Shown here: positions 1 to 7,524 of the stretch, one piece after another | How the letters are laid out: each line of letters begins with the position of its first letter | Position numbering within the stretch: the stretch's first letter is position 1 | Assembly (NCBI GenBank): GCA_031410915.1 | Contig: JANNZY010000179.1 | Coordinates: forward strand, 1-41,788 | Length of the DNA stretch: 41,788 bases | Source of the DNA: WLMZ01 sp031410915 | GTDB taxonomy: Bacteria; Actinomycetota; Acidimicrobiia; Acidimicrobiales; Ilumatobacteraceae | Direction: 5' to 3' | The notes under the pieces: generated by a model | Seen by the model: the letters and a program-made list of their open reading frames with translations, nothing else | Databases searched by the model: none | What the model was told of the DNA's origin: nothing | Program-made: the position numbers and the translations under genes

Positions 1-497
1 GCGAGTCGCCGGAGACTCAAGTGACGCCGTCGGGCGACACTGTTCGCGCGTGTAATCCGGGAGAGACCGGAGACCAGTGCACCGTGGTTGCTGACTTTGC
101 CGCGATCGACGGACTCATTTCGGACTTCACAGTCAACGGCACACCGATCAAGCCTCGTCTGGCGGCCGAGACTGCGCCGGTGTCGAACGGTCCGGTGACC
201 GTCCGGGTTCTGGTCGCGTACCGAACGGTGTCATCGGATTCGCTGTCGATCGTCTTTGAGGTCACGGGCACCGAGAAGATCAACATCGGCGGCTACAGCT
301 CCGCATACCTGGACCCGACCGGACGACAGGTCGAGTCAGCGGACTACGTGGGACCGACCGATTTGATCGCGAACGCGCGTGCAATTGCCATCATCAACTT
401 CGAACGCACTGACGTTGGTGGCACGTTGTACCTCGAGCTGTACAGCGAGGATTTCGACGACATCTCCGTTCAAGTTCCGATTGCTCCGCTTCCCTAA
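1..497 (+). CDS. Unrecognised protein, C-terminal part (5' end outside window)
   Basis: The reading frame is open from the left edge and stops at 495-497. A GTG at 21 is available, but the frame continues upstream of it without a stop, so the gene probably starts outside the window. The visible part is about 160 residues with many alternating hydrophobic and polar stretches, Thr/Ser/Val rich and acidic, with two Cys near its beginning (ACNPGETGDQC), and no membrane segment. This composition is typical of beta-sandwich extracytoplasmic domains, but I recognise no family. It runs convergently towards the LuxR-type regulator. Codon usage and GC match the neighbours. Function unknown. Confidence 0.6.
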   Translation, partial: ESPETQVTPSGDTVRACNPGETGDQCTVVADFAAIDGLISDFTVNGTPIKPRLAAETAPVSNGPVTVRVLVAYRTVSSDSLSIVFEVTGTEKINIGGYSSAYLDPTGRQVESADYVGPTDLIANARAIAIINFERTDVGGTLYLELYSEDFDDISVQVPIAPLP

Positions 498-648
498 CCT
501 CGGTCCGCAGCTAGTCCGCAATCCTTTCGGAACCGGTCAGCAACGGTCGGTAGTCGTCGGTAGGCAAACTGCAGGTCAGATACGGTTTCGACCGCATCGG
601 CCCACGTCATAGCGGTGGGCGAGGAGTTCCTCTTCAAGAGCTGACGGG
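498..648. other. Convergent intergenic gap with small inverted repeats
   Basis: No gene is seen. The gap separates two convergent stops. It holds GCCCAC/GTGGGC (600-605 and 615-620) followed directly by the short palindrome GAGGAGTTCCTC (621-632) and CTCTTCAAGAG (630-640). These could act as a weak bidirectional terminator, but there is no T-run. Confidence 0.3.
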
Positions 649-2838
649 TCAGGCGGATCGCGCCGCGAGGAACGGCCGGTCACTCGACGCCGCTCGGACC
701 AAGCCGACGGCGTCGCTGCGGCGGTTGACGCCGAGTTTGCGGTAGATCGATGCCACATAGGTCTTCACGGTGTTGACGGACAGGTGCAACTCGCCGCCGA
801 TCTCGCCCAATGTGAGATGGCTGTCGAGCAGGCGCATGATGCGTCGCTCGCGGTCGGTCAGCATGACCCCGTTGGATCTGGGCGCAAGTGCGATCGCCCG
901 CGTCGAGGGTGCCGGGCCCAGCTCGCCGGCGATGAGGCGGCGCATGAGTTGGTGACCGTCGGATCGCTGTAGCAACCCGGTGACGATCGCACGGTGCCGC
1001 TCGGCGGAGTCGCCGTAGCCGGCGACTTCCTCGATGTTGGCCAGGACCGCCAGGGCGGTGGCGGCCGCCGGTGTCGACGGCACCAGGTCGGGATGGTTGA
1101 CAGTGGCGACACCGATGCGCAGCGCTTCGGTGAGATCGCGCCGTGCGGCGAGCATCATCTGCAAGCTCCCGACGATCGGCACGTCGTGGAACGTCCGGTT
1201 GAGTGCGTCGGCGGCGCGCGCCGCGTCCAATTGCATTGCCGCCGCCTCAGCGTTTCCCGACCACAGTGCGACGAGGCCCTTCATCGCGAGCAGCAGGCTG
1301 GTGTGTGCCGTCGCGCCGCAGTACAGACCGGCCTGCAGCGTGATCTCGACCGCCGAGGCGAACTCGTCGAACCGGCCGGCATGGAACAGTTGCTGGGTGT
1401 GTCCGACACGAGTCAGGTATTCGGCGAAAGTGCCCGGCCAGCGCGACCTCATGGCCGGGATGGCCAGCTCGTAGGCGGCGATCGAGCGACTGTGGTGCCA
1501 CGTCAGGTCCGCGTACAGACCTTCGAACGCCACAGCGTTCGGCGGCAGGCGTGGGTCGTCCCATTCATAGCGCGCGTGCAGCGCGGCGCGCACCTGCGCG
1601 GCGCGGTCCAGGTCGGGGATGGCCAGCGCCGCGTACAGGGCACCGTACAAGGCCTGATCGTCATCGGCCAGCCGGCTGACCGGGACCCGGCCGATGATGA
1701 CGCCCGCCGTACTGACGCCGCCCGAGCTCCAGAAATGGTCACCGGTGCCGTAGTTGACGACGTACGCCGCGAGCGCAGGGTCGGTGTAGCTGACCATTCG
1801 ATCGAGCGCCAGCGCGACATTGCCCGCGTCGACGAGGTGCTCGAGCAGTCGAAGCTGCAGCTCCTTGCAGCGCGCGTGGCCGAAGATCTTTGCAGCCTCG
1901 TGGCGCAGCGCCTCGCCGAACACGTCGTGAAAGCGCAGCCACGACGGATCTGACCGCTCAGGTTCGATGAACAGCTGCATCTTGACGAGGTCGTCGAGCA
2001 TTCCGTGAGCAGCCGGATCAGCAGTGACGAAAGCGGCGGCGTCGCCGTTGAAGATGCCGACGGTGGCAAGCTCGAGCGCCAGGCGCGACAGCGCCGGCGG
2101 CAGCGTCGCCAGGATCTCGTCACGAATGTACTCTCGGACGTCGGATCGCACGCTCGCCCTTGTGCCGTCGTCCAGGCTCGGGCTCGTGGTGCGGAGACGC
2201 CGCTGCAGCGCCAACGCGACGAGGATGATGCCGGCCGGCCAGCCATGAGCCCATTGCAGTTCGCCGTCGATGGAGACCTCGCCAGACGCCAGCCTCGGTT
2301 CCACCGAGTGCACCAGCATCTGCGCCTCGGCCGCCGTCATCATGAGGTCGTCGACGCCGAACTGCGCGAGGCGCCGACGAACCTTGAGCCGAGCAACGCC
2401 GATCGGCGGGACGGACCGAGAGGCGAGGACGAGCCGGCCCCCACGCAGGTTCGAGGCGATCTGGCCGAGCAGGTGATGCACGGCCGTGCTGGTGACGGAA
2501 TGCAGATCGTCAAGGATCAGGGTCCGATCCGGCTCCGCGTCGAGCCAGGTGAGCACGACGTTCACGAGATCCTCGATGCCGACTGCCTCGTCGGGCGCAG
2601 GATGGCCGACGGCAGCCAACAGATCGGCTGCGATACAGCGCACCTCGCCGTGGCGACGCCCCAGCTCCAGCGCCACCGCCACGGTCGGGCCGAGTGCTTC
2701 GCAGATCTGGTCGACCACGGTCGACTTGCCGAAGCCGGCAGGAGCGACGATCAGCACGACGTTGCCCGACGGGGCAGCGAGCACCCGGCTCACCAGATCG
2801 CCACGTCGCACGACGCCCACGAGACCGGCGCTCCTCAC
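649..2838 (-). CDS. MalT/LAL-type LuxR-family transcriptional regulator
   Basis: Large ATP-binding LuxR regulator of 729 residues. The N-terminal STAND/AAA-like NTPase has Walker A APAGFGKST (about 32-40) and Walker B TLILDDLH (about 106-113). A long helical, TPR-like middle follows. The last 70 residues form a LuxR HTH (LTDRERRIMRLL ... SVNTVKTYVASIYRKLGV). MalT-family proteins bind an inducer through the repeat region and activate transcription in an ATP-dependent way; the inducer here is unknown. The protein is shorter than the roughly 900 residues usual for the family. The GTG start at 2838 overlaps the stop of the upstream 63-residue gene as GTGA, so the two are probably translationally coupled. 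No target gene is evident, since the neighbours are housekeeping. Confidence 0.85.
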   Translation of the reverse strand: MRSAGLVGVVRRGDLVSRVLAAPSGNVVLIVAPAGFGKSTVVDQICEALGPTVAVALELGRRHGEVRCIAADLLAAVGHPAPDEAVGIEDLVNVVLTWLDAEPDRTLILDDLHSVTSTAVHHLLGQIASNLRGGRLVLASRSVPPIGVARLKVRRRLAQFGVDDLMMTAAEAQMLVHSVEPRLASGEVSIDGELQWAHGWPAGIILVALALQRRLRTTSPSLDDGTRASVRSDVREYIRDEILATLPPALSRLALELATVGIFNGDAAAFVTADPAAHGMLDDLVKMQLFIEPERSDPSWLRFHDVFGEALRHEAAKIFGHARCKELQLRLLEHLVDAGNVALALDRMVSYTDPALAAYVVNYGTGDHFWSSGGVSTAGVIIGRVPVSRLADDDQALYGALYAALAIPDLDRAAQVRAALHARYEWDDPRLPPNAVAFEGLYADLTWHHSRSIAAYELAIPAMRSRWPGTFAEYLTRVGHTQQLFHAGRFDEFASAVEITLQAGLYCGATAHTSLLLAMKGLVALWSGNAEAAAMQLDAARAADALNRTFHDVPIVGSLQMMLAARRDLTEALRIGVATVNHPDLVPSTPAAATALAVLANIEEVAGYGDSAERHRAIVTGLLQRSDGHQLMRRLIAGELGPAPSTRAIALAPRSNGVMLTDRERRIMRLLDSHLTLGEIGGELHLSVNTVKTYVASIYRKLGVNRRSDAVGLVRAASSDRPFLAARSA

Positions 2839-3026
2839 TGGCCGGTGGGATCGGATGGTTCCGGGAGGACGAGGTCCCAGCGGTCGCGGCAGTCTTCGCA
2901 GCGGTAGGCGACGACGTCGCCGGGGTACCAGGCACCGTCCTCGCGAGGCGGCGTCAACAGGTGGCAGCGGCCACCGCAGTCGATGCAGTCGATCTCGGGT
3001 TCGGGAACCAACTCACGCTCGGACAT
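2835..3026 (-). CDS. Small zinc-knuckle protein (63 aa), unrecognised
   Basis: A 63-residue acidic protein with two paired-cysteine knuckles, CIDCGGRC near residue 14 and CEDC near residue 43, spaced like a zinc ribbon. I take ATG 3026 as the start because residues upstream of it would run into the divergent rsmD region and lack ribbon-like sequence. Its stop overlaps the GTG of the LuxR-type regulator by 4 nt (GTGA), so both are read from one transcript. Only 19 bp separate its start from the divergent rsmD start. A zinc-binding accessory or sensor role is possible but is not shown by the sequence. Confidence 0.65.
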   Translation of the reverse strand: MSERELVPEPEIDCIDCGGRCHLLTPPREDGAWYPGDVVAYRCEDCRDRWDLVLPEPSDPTGQ

Positions 3027-3032
3027 CACCCG

Positions 3033-3038
3033 TAGTCT
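3033..3038 (+). promoter_or_regulatory. Putative -10 (TAGTCT) of rsmD
   Basis: TAGTCT lies 7 nt before the rsmD ATG, with no Shine-Dalgarno in between. This fits a leaderless mRNA starting at or next to the ATG. No clear -35 is seen. Confidence 0.5.
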
Positions 3039-3045
3039 TGCGGGG

Positions 3046-3564
3046 ATGCGAGTGATTGCGGGCGAGTTCGGGGGACGAACGTTGATCGCCCCGGCGGGGC
3101 TGTCCACCCGGCCGACGACGGACAAGGTGCGCCAAGCCGTGTTCAACTCGCTGAACAGCTTGGGCGTGCTCGACGGCGCGACGGTCATCGACCTCTACGC
3201 CGGCAGCGGCGCGCTCGGCATCGAGGCCCTGTCGCGCGGGGCAGAGTTCTGCACGTTCGTCGAGCGCGATCGCAACGCGCTGCGGGCGTTGCGCGAGAAC
3301 ATCGCCACGCTCGGCATCGAAGACCGCACGCGCATCGCCGCCACCGATGTGCTCGCCTACGTGCCCGGCATCACCGGCGTGGACCTCGCGCTCGTCGACC
3401 CGCCATACACGTTCGACGCCTGGGACGACCTGCTGCGTGTGCTCAAAGCCGGTCTCGTGATCGCCGAGTCGGGGCGCGAGGTCGCCGCACCACCCGGCTG
3501 GGAGCAGCTGCGCACGCGCCGCCACGGGCGTACGTTCGTCACTACCCTCGAACGATTACCCTGA
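3046..3564 (+). CDS. rsmD: 16S rRNA (guanine-966-N2)-methyltransferase RsmD
   Basis: SAM-dependent enzyme that methylates G966 of 16S rRNA during 30S assembly. The 172-residue protein starts MRVIAGEFGGR, the standard family N-terminus. It has the SAM-binding glycine loop DLYAGSGALGIEALSRGA and the catalytic motif LVDPPY (N6/N2-MTase type DPPY), so it is full length. The ATG at 3046 is preferred over upstream starts, which would overlap the divergent zinc-knuckle gene. It is followed 7 nt later by coaD, the usual rsmD-coaD pair in bacteria. A TAGTCT box 7 nt upstream suggests a leaderless transcript. Confidence 0.93.
   Translation: MRVIAGEFGGRTLIAPAGLSTRPTTDKVRQAVFNSLNSLGVLDGATVIDLYAGSGALGIEALSRGAEFCTFVERDRNALRALRENIATLGIEDRTRIAATDVLAYVPGITGVDLALVDPPYTFDAWDDLLRVLKAGLVIAESGREVAAPPGWEQLRTRRHGRTFVTTLERLP
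3557..3562 (+). promoter_or_regulatory. Putative -10 (TACCCT) before coaD
   Basis: TACCCT in the last codons of rsmD, 9 nt before the coaD ATG. It may give coaD its own leaderless transcript in addition to read-through from rsmD. Confidence 0.35.
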
Positions 3565-3571
3565 GCAATCG

Positions 3572-4108
3572 ATGAGCACCCCCACGACCAGCGTGCTGTA
3601 CCCGGGGAGCTTCGACCCGATGCATCTCGGCCACGTGGACATCGTCGAGCAGGCCGTCGAACTGTTCGGTTCGGTGGTCGTCGCTGCGATGCACAACCGC
3701 GAGAAGCCGTCGGGTCTGTTCTCGATCACCGAGCGTGTCAGCTTGATCGAGGCCGGCCTCGACCACCTCCCCCACATCAGTGTCGTGCCCTACAGCGGCC
3801 TGGCCATCGACGCCGCTCGCGAGTTCGACGTCGACTTCATCATCAAGGGCCTGCGCAACGCATCGGACTTCGACATCGAGCAACAGATGGCCCACATGAA
3901 CCACTCTGTCGCCGGGGTGCGCACCGTCTACCTGCCGTGCCGGCCCGATCAAGTGTTCCTGAGCAGCCGTTTCATTCGTGAGATCGCGCAGTACCGTGGT
4001 GACGTTTCACACCTGGTGCCAGCACCGGTCGCGGACGCACTCGCCCGCCGGTTCGCCACACCGCCCCACGATCCTGGCCCCCTCGGGACAGCAGAGGCCG
4101 CATCATGA
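3572..4108 (+). CDS. coaD: Phosphopantetheine adenylyltransferase CoaD
   Basis: Catalyses the penultimate step of coenzyme A synthesis, 4'-phosphopantetheine plus ATP to dephospho-CoA plus PPi, in the cytoplasm. The nucleotidyltransferase signature is present: YPGSFDPMHLGH at 10-21, with HLGH in place of the common T/HxGH. GLRNASDFDIEQQMAHMN and the C-terminal SSRFIREIAQYRGDVSHLVP complete the family pattern. At 178 residues it is slightly longer than the usual 160 through a Pro/Ala tail. Its TGA overlaps the ATG of the next gene (ATGA). Confidence 0.95.
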   Translation: MSTPTTSVLYPGSFDPMHLGHVDIVEQAVELFGSVVVAAMHNREKPSGLFSITERVSLIEAGLDHLPHISVVPYSGLAIDAAREFDVDFIIKGLRNASDFDIEQQMAHMNHSVAGVRTVYLPCRPDQVFLSSRFIREIAQYRGDVSHLVPAPVADALARRFATPPHDPGPLGTAEAAS

Positions 4109-4695
4109 CACACGACGATCACTACGAAGCCGAATTCGACGACATCAGCGACGACACCGATGCCTATGCCCGCGTCGGCCACGTCGGCGATGCCGAAACT
4201 CTGGTCCGGCGGGCCGCCGACATCATCGCCACGGCGCCCACGATGCCGCTCAGCTCGTCGCCGCGCATCGACCGCGAAGAGATCAACGATCTGCTCGAAT
4301 CCGCGCTCGAACGCTTGCCCGACGAGCTGCGCCAGGCGCGGTGGATGCTCAAGGAGCGCAGCGAGTTCGTCGCCAAGACCCGCCGTGAAGCAGACGAGCT
4401 GCTCGAAGCTGCACGCGTCCAGGCCGAGCGGATGGTGCAGCGCACCGAGGTCGTGCGCGCCGCCGAGCAGCGCGCCCGCCAGATCATCGAAGCCGCCGAG
4501 GCCGACTCTCGCCGGCTGCGCCACGAGACCGAGGACTTCCTCGACCAGCGCCTGGGCAGCTTCGAGATCCTGCTCGACAAGCTCGGCAAGACCGTGCACG
4601 CCGGCCGCTCGCGGCTGTCCATCGGGGCGCACCGCGAGCAGTCCGTCGGCGACGACGACGATCCGACCAAGGGCTTCTTCGACCAGGACCGGTGA
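4105..4695 (+). CDS. Coiled-coil DivIVA-like protein in the SepIVA position
   Basis: A 196-residue soluble acidic protein. After a disordered acidic N-terminus it is almost wholly helical, with heptad-like Glu/Arg/Ala/Leu repeats (for example ARQIIEAAEADSRRLRHETE), and ends with an acidic tail. In Mycobacterium the gene between the coaD/rsmD functions and DUF177-rnc-fpg is Rv2927c (SepIVA), a DivIVA-domain septation and growth protein. The sequence style and the position directly before DUF177 match. The start overlaps the coaD stop (ATGA) and the end overlaps the DUF177 gene (GTGA), so it is embedded in the operon. A role in polar growth or division is inferred from homology of position and architecture. 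Confidence 0.75.
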   Translation: MTHDDHYEAEFDDISDDTDAYARVGHVGDAETLVRRAADIIATAPTMPLSSSPRIDREEINDLLESALERLPDELRQARWMLKERSEFVAKTRREADELLEAARVQAERMVQRTEVVRAAEQRARQIIEAAEADSRRLRHETEDFLDQRLGSFEILLDKLGKTVHAGRSRLSIGAHREQSVGDDDDPTKGFFDQDR

Positions 4696-5216
4696 CGACG
4701 ATGGCACGCCCGCTGCTGGTCAACGCCGCTGAACTGCTGCGCCGACCCGGATCCGAACGAATCCTCGCGACGCGCTTGTCGACGGCCGAGCTCGGCCTCG
4801 ACGACGACCGTTTCGCGGCCGACGACCAAGTTGGCGTCGATCTGCGCCTGGAGAGCCTCACCGACGGCATCGTGGTGGTCGGCAACATCGACGTGCCGTG
4901 GCACGGGCAGTGCCGGCGCTGCCTGCGCGAGCTGGCCGAGCACGAGGTGTCGCTCGTCGACGAGCTGTATCAGACGACAGTCACCAATCCCGATGCGTTC
5001 GAGATCATCGGCGATCAGCTCGATCTGCTGCCGATGGTGCGCGAGCTGGCGCTGCTCGATGCGCCGCTCACGCCGCTGTGCCGACCCGACTGCCAGGGCC
5101 TGTGCCCGATCTGCGGCATCGACTTCAACAGCGCGTCGTGCGACTGTGCGCCGCCCGAGCAACCCTCGCCGTGGGCTGCTCTTGACCAGCTCAAAGGGCA
5201 GCTGGACGCAAACTGA
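4692..5216 (+). CDS. DUF177/YceD family protein (23S rRNA accumulation, zinc-binding)
   Basis: The 174-residue protein has the DUF177 pattern: a beta-rich N-half, a CRRC knuckle near residue 75, and a C-terminal cluster CRPDCQGLCPICG followed by a CDC. These match the zinc-ligating cysteines of YceD proteins. In E. coli and plants YceD homologues are needed for 23S rRNA accumulation, and the gene nearly always precedes rpmF, as here. Start GTG 4692 overlaps the previous stop (GTGA); an internal ATG at 4701 is an alternative. Part of the coaD-rpmF-plsX operon. Confidence 0.88.
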   Translation: MTTMARPLLVNAAELLRRPGSERILATRLSTAELGLDDDRFAADDQVGVDLRLESLTDGIVVVGNIDVPWHGQCRRCLRELAEHEVSLVDELYQTTVTNPDAFEIIGDQLDLLPMVRELALLDAPLTPLCRPDCQGLCPICGIDFNSASCDCAPPEQPSPWAALDQLKGQLDAN

Positions 5217-5222
5217 GTTTGC

Positions 5223-5247
5223 TCCGCTAGCATTTCCGAGTCCTTTC
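5223..5247 (+). promoter_or_regulatory. rpmF promoter/leader element shared with rpsP
   Basis: A 25-nt stretch containing TAGCAT (5228-5233, a likely -10) followed by a pyrimidine-rich TTTCC...TCCTTTC. It matches 20 of 25 positions of 19956-19980 upstream of rpsP. It lies just after the DUF177 stop and 18 nt before rpmF, so it may drive rpmF separately from the upstream operon. Confidence 0.5.
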
Positions 5248-5264
5248 ATCAGTGGAGACCTGTC

Positions 5265-5444
5265 GTGGCCGTTCCGAAGAAGAAGAAGTCGAAGATGAAG
5301 ACCGCCAGCCACCGTGCTGGCTCGTGGCGTCTCAGCGCACCGGCGCGCAGCAACTGCCCGCGCTGTGGCTCGGCCAAGCTTCCTCACACGGTGTGCCCAA
5401 CGTGCGGCTGGTACAAGAACCGCGCCGCTGTCGACGTCGGCTGA
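5265..5444 (+). CDS. rpmF: 50S ribosomal protein bL32
   Basis: A 59-residue basic protein starting MAVPKKKKSKMKTASHRA, the diagnostic L32 N-terminus. It has a four-cysteine zinc ribbon, CPRC at 31-34 and CPTC at 44-47, so it is the zinc-binding (C+) paralogue form. The start is GTG at 5265, with a GGAG-containing site upstream (5254-5257). The gene follows DUF177 and precedes plsX, the near-universal bacterial order that couples ribosome and fatty-acid/phospholipid synthesis. Confidence 0.95.
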   Translation: MAVPKKKKSKMKTASHRAGSWRLSAPARSNCPRCGSAKLPHTVCPTCGWYKNRAAVDVG

Positions 5445-5472
5445 CACCGTCGTTCCCTCACCGTCATCACTG

Positions 5473-6444
5473 ATGCTGCCCATTGCCGTCGATGCCATGG
5501 GTGGCGACAAGGCTCCAGGCGAGATCGTCGCCGGCTGCCGGCAAGCTGCCGAATTGGGCATTCCCCTCGTGCTCGTCGGTCCACGCGACCTCGCGGGTCG
5601 CGGTGACATCCCCCTGATCGAGGCCAGCGAGGTCATCGAGATGGACGACGACGCAGCCCAGGGCGTGCGTCGCAAGAAGGACTCCACATTGGTGCGCGCG
5701 GCCGAGGCCGTGCGCGACGGCACGGCAAGCGCGATGATCTCCGCCGGCAACACGGGCGCGACGATGGCGTCGGCGCTGCTGCGGATGGGACGGATCAAGG
5801 GTGTCAGCCGTCCGGCCATCGCCACGGCCATTCCGGTGCCGGGTTCGATCCCGACCGTGCTGCTCGACGCCGGCGCGAACGCCGAGGTCCAGCCGGACTG
5901 GCTTGTCCAGTTCGCACTGATGGGCTCGGTCTACGCGACCCATCGCTTCGGCGTCACCAACCCGCGCGTCGGGCTGCTGTCGATCGGCGAAGAGCCGGGC
6001 AAGGGCGACACGCTCCGCAAGGAAGCGTTCCCGCTGCTTGCTGCCGCGCCGGGCATCAACTTCATCGGCAACGTCGAGGGTCGCGATGTGATGACCGACG
6101 GCGTCGACGTGGTCGTCACCGACGGGTTCACCGGCAACGTCGTGTTGAAGACGCTCGAGGGCGGATTGCGCACCGTCGTGCGCTCGCTCTTCGCCGCGTT
6201 CGGCAGCGACCCGTCGTACCAGAAGCACGCCGACGCGCTGATGCCTGCACTGTTGCCGCTGTACGAGACGCTGGACCCCGAGACCTACGGTGGCGCGATC
6301 CTGCTCGGCGTCGACGGGGTCTGCATCATCTCCCACGGGTCCACCACCTCGAAGGCGATGGTCAATGCGATCAAAGTCGCGCAAGAGATGGTTCAGCACG
6401 GCATGGTCGACGAGATCCGCGCCGCGATCGCCGCCAACGCGTAG
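5473..6444 (+). CDS. plsX: Phosphate acyltransferase PlsX
   Basis: Converts acyl-ACP plus phosphate to acyl-phosphate, the acyl donor for PlsY in phosphatidic acid synthesis; a peripheral membrane enzyme. The 323-residue protein starts at ATG 5473 (MLPIAVDAMGGDKAPGEIV), which places DAMGGD..P at the expected N-terminus. Upstream in-frame codons would overlap rpmF and are rejected. Other family motifs visible are SAGNTGATMASALLRMGR, LLSIGEEPGKGD and TDGFTGNVVLKTLEG. It is followed by an acyl carrier protein gene 58 nt downstream. Confidence 0.95.
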   Translation: MLPIAVDAMGGDKAPGEIVAGCRQAAELGIPLVLVGPRDLAGRGDIPLIEASEVIEMDDDAAQGVRRKKDSTLVRAAEAVRDGTASAMISAGNTGATMASALLRMGRIKGVSRPAIATAIPVPGSIPTVLLDAGANAEVQPDWLVQFALMGSVYATHRFGVTNPRVGLLSIGEEPGKGDTLRKEAFPLLAAAPGINFIGNVEGRDVMTDGVDVVVTDGFTGNVVLKTLEGGLRTVVRSLFAAFGSDPSYQKHADALMPALLPLYETLDPETYGGAILLGVDGVCIISHGSTTSKAMVNAIKVAQEMVQHGMVDEIRAAIAANA

Positions 6445-6502
6445 GCTCGTCGCGGCTCTTTCGTCCTGCGCGACGCGCACACCTGATCGGGGAAACCACA
6501 CC

Positions 6503-6781
6503 GTGGCTGAAACTTCGCTGGACCGTCCGGGCGTGTTCGTCATCGTCCGCGACAACCTCGCCGAGATCCTCGAACGCGAGCCCGGCTCGATCGCCGAGGG
6601 CCAGTCCTTCGGCGACGACCTCGAGGCTGATTCGTTGGCGTTGATCGAACTCGTCGAGGCGCTCGAAGAGGATCTCGCCGAGCGCGGCATCATGCTGCGC
6701 ATCGAGGACGAAGACCTCGAAGACTTGAAGACCGTCCGCGACGCAGTCGACTACGTCTTCTCTCGCGTGCAGGAGGCCTGA
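6503..6781 (+). CDS. acpP: Acyl carrier protein
   Basis: A 92-residue acidic four-helix protein with the phosphopantetheine attachment motif EADSLALIEL, modified Ser about 44. It carries growing acyl chains for fatty-acid synthesis. GTG 6503 is chosen because the helix-1 sequence starts soon after it; the frame upstream reads through plsX. It has a short N-terminal extension and differs from the classical DSLD motif by DSLA, so it could be a specialised ACP. Its position between plsX and rnc is that of the housekeeping ACP in many bacteria. Confidence 0.88.
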   Translation: MAETSLDRPGVFVIVRDNLAEILEREPGSIAEGQSFGDDLEADSLALIELVEALEEDLAERGIMLRIEDEDLEDLKTVRDAVDYVFSRVQEA

Positions 6782-6798
6782 CCCTGCCCGCCCAACCC

Positions 6799-7524
6799 AT
6801 GCGCGCTGTGGGTGGGATCAGCGACGAAGATCTCGATCGATTGAGCGACCGCCTCGGGCACCGATTCGGCGACCCGGCGCTGCTCCGCCGGGCAATGGCA
6901 CATCGGTCGTGGTGCGCGGAAGCACCCGGGACCGAGCCGTCGAACGAGCGCCTGGAGTTCCTGGGCGACGCCATTCTCGGTTGGGTGGTGGCCGATCTGG
7001 CGTTCCGCCAGTACGCCGATCTGCCCGAGGGCAAGCTGACCGACCTGCGCAAGAGCGTGGTCAATGCATCGGCGCTGGCCGAGATCGCGGCGAGTCTGGA
7101 CATCGGGTCGTGCCTGTTGCTCGGCCGTGGCGAATCCGCCGCCGGTGGACGGCTCAAGCCGTCCATCCTGAGCGACGCGTTCGAGGCCGTCCTCGGCGCG
7201 GTCTACCTCGATGCCGGCACGCAGGCTGCGTACGACTTCGTCGAGCGGGCGATCTCGGACCGGCTCAAGCAGGCAATGCTGCAGCTCGACCGGCTCGACT
7301 ACAAGACCGTGTTGCAGGAGATCGCGGTGCGCCAGTTCGACAGCGCACCGGTGTACATCCTGAGCGAGGAAGGCCCCGACCACGCCAAGCACTTCTTCGC
7401 CAGCGTGCTCGTGGCCGGGCGTACGTGGGGCCAAGGTCAGGGGCGATCGAAGAAGCTGGCCGAGCAGGCCGCCGCCGCCGAGGCCTGCGCCAACCTGACT
7501 GGTACGGGGCCGGATCTCGGCTGA
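6799..7524 (+). CDS. rnc: Ribonuclease III
   Basis: Endoribonuclease that cuts double-stranded RNA in rRNA precursors and mRNAs. The 241-residue protein has the RNase III signature NERLEFLGDAIL at 49-60, the second acidic site SDAFEAVLGAVYLD, and a C-terminal double-stranded RNA-binding domain (about 168-235, DYKTVLQEIA to KKLAEQAAAAEA). The length is normal. The stop overlaps the mutM start as TGATG, so rnc and mutM are coupled, the common rnc-mutM-smc order. Confidence 0.95.
   Translation: MRAVGGISDEDLDRLSDRLGHRFGDPALLRRAMAHRSWCAEAPGTEPSNERLEFLGDAILGWVVADLAFRQYADLPEGKLTDLRKSVVNASALAEIAASLDIGSCLLLGRGESAAGGRLKPSILSDAFEAVLGAVYLDAGTQAAYDFVERAISDRLKQAMLQLDRLDYKTVLQEIAVRQFDSAPVYILSEEGPDHAKHFFASVLVAGRTWGQGQGRSKKLAEQAAAAEACANLTGTGPDLG

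Noticed and set aside
4164..5831. Antisense open frame of about 555 codons across the coaD-plsX region
   Set aside because: It crosses several confirmed genes on the other strand and has no recognisable domain.
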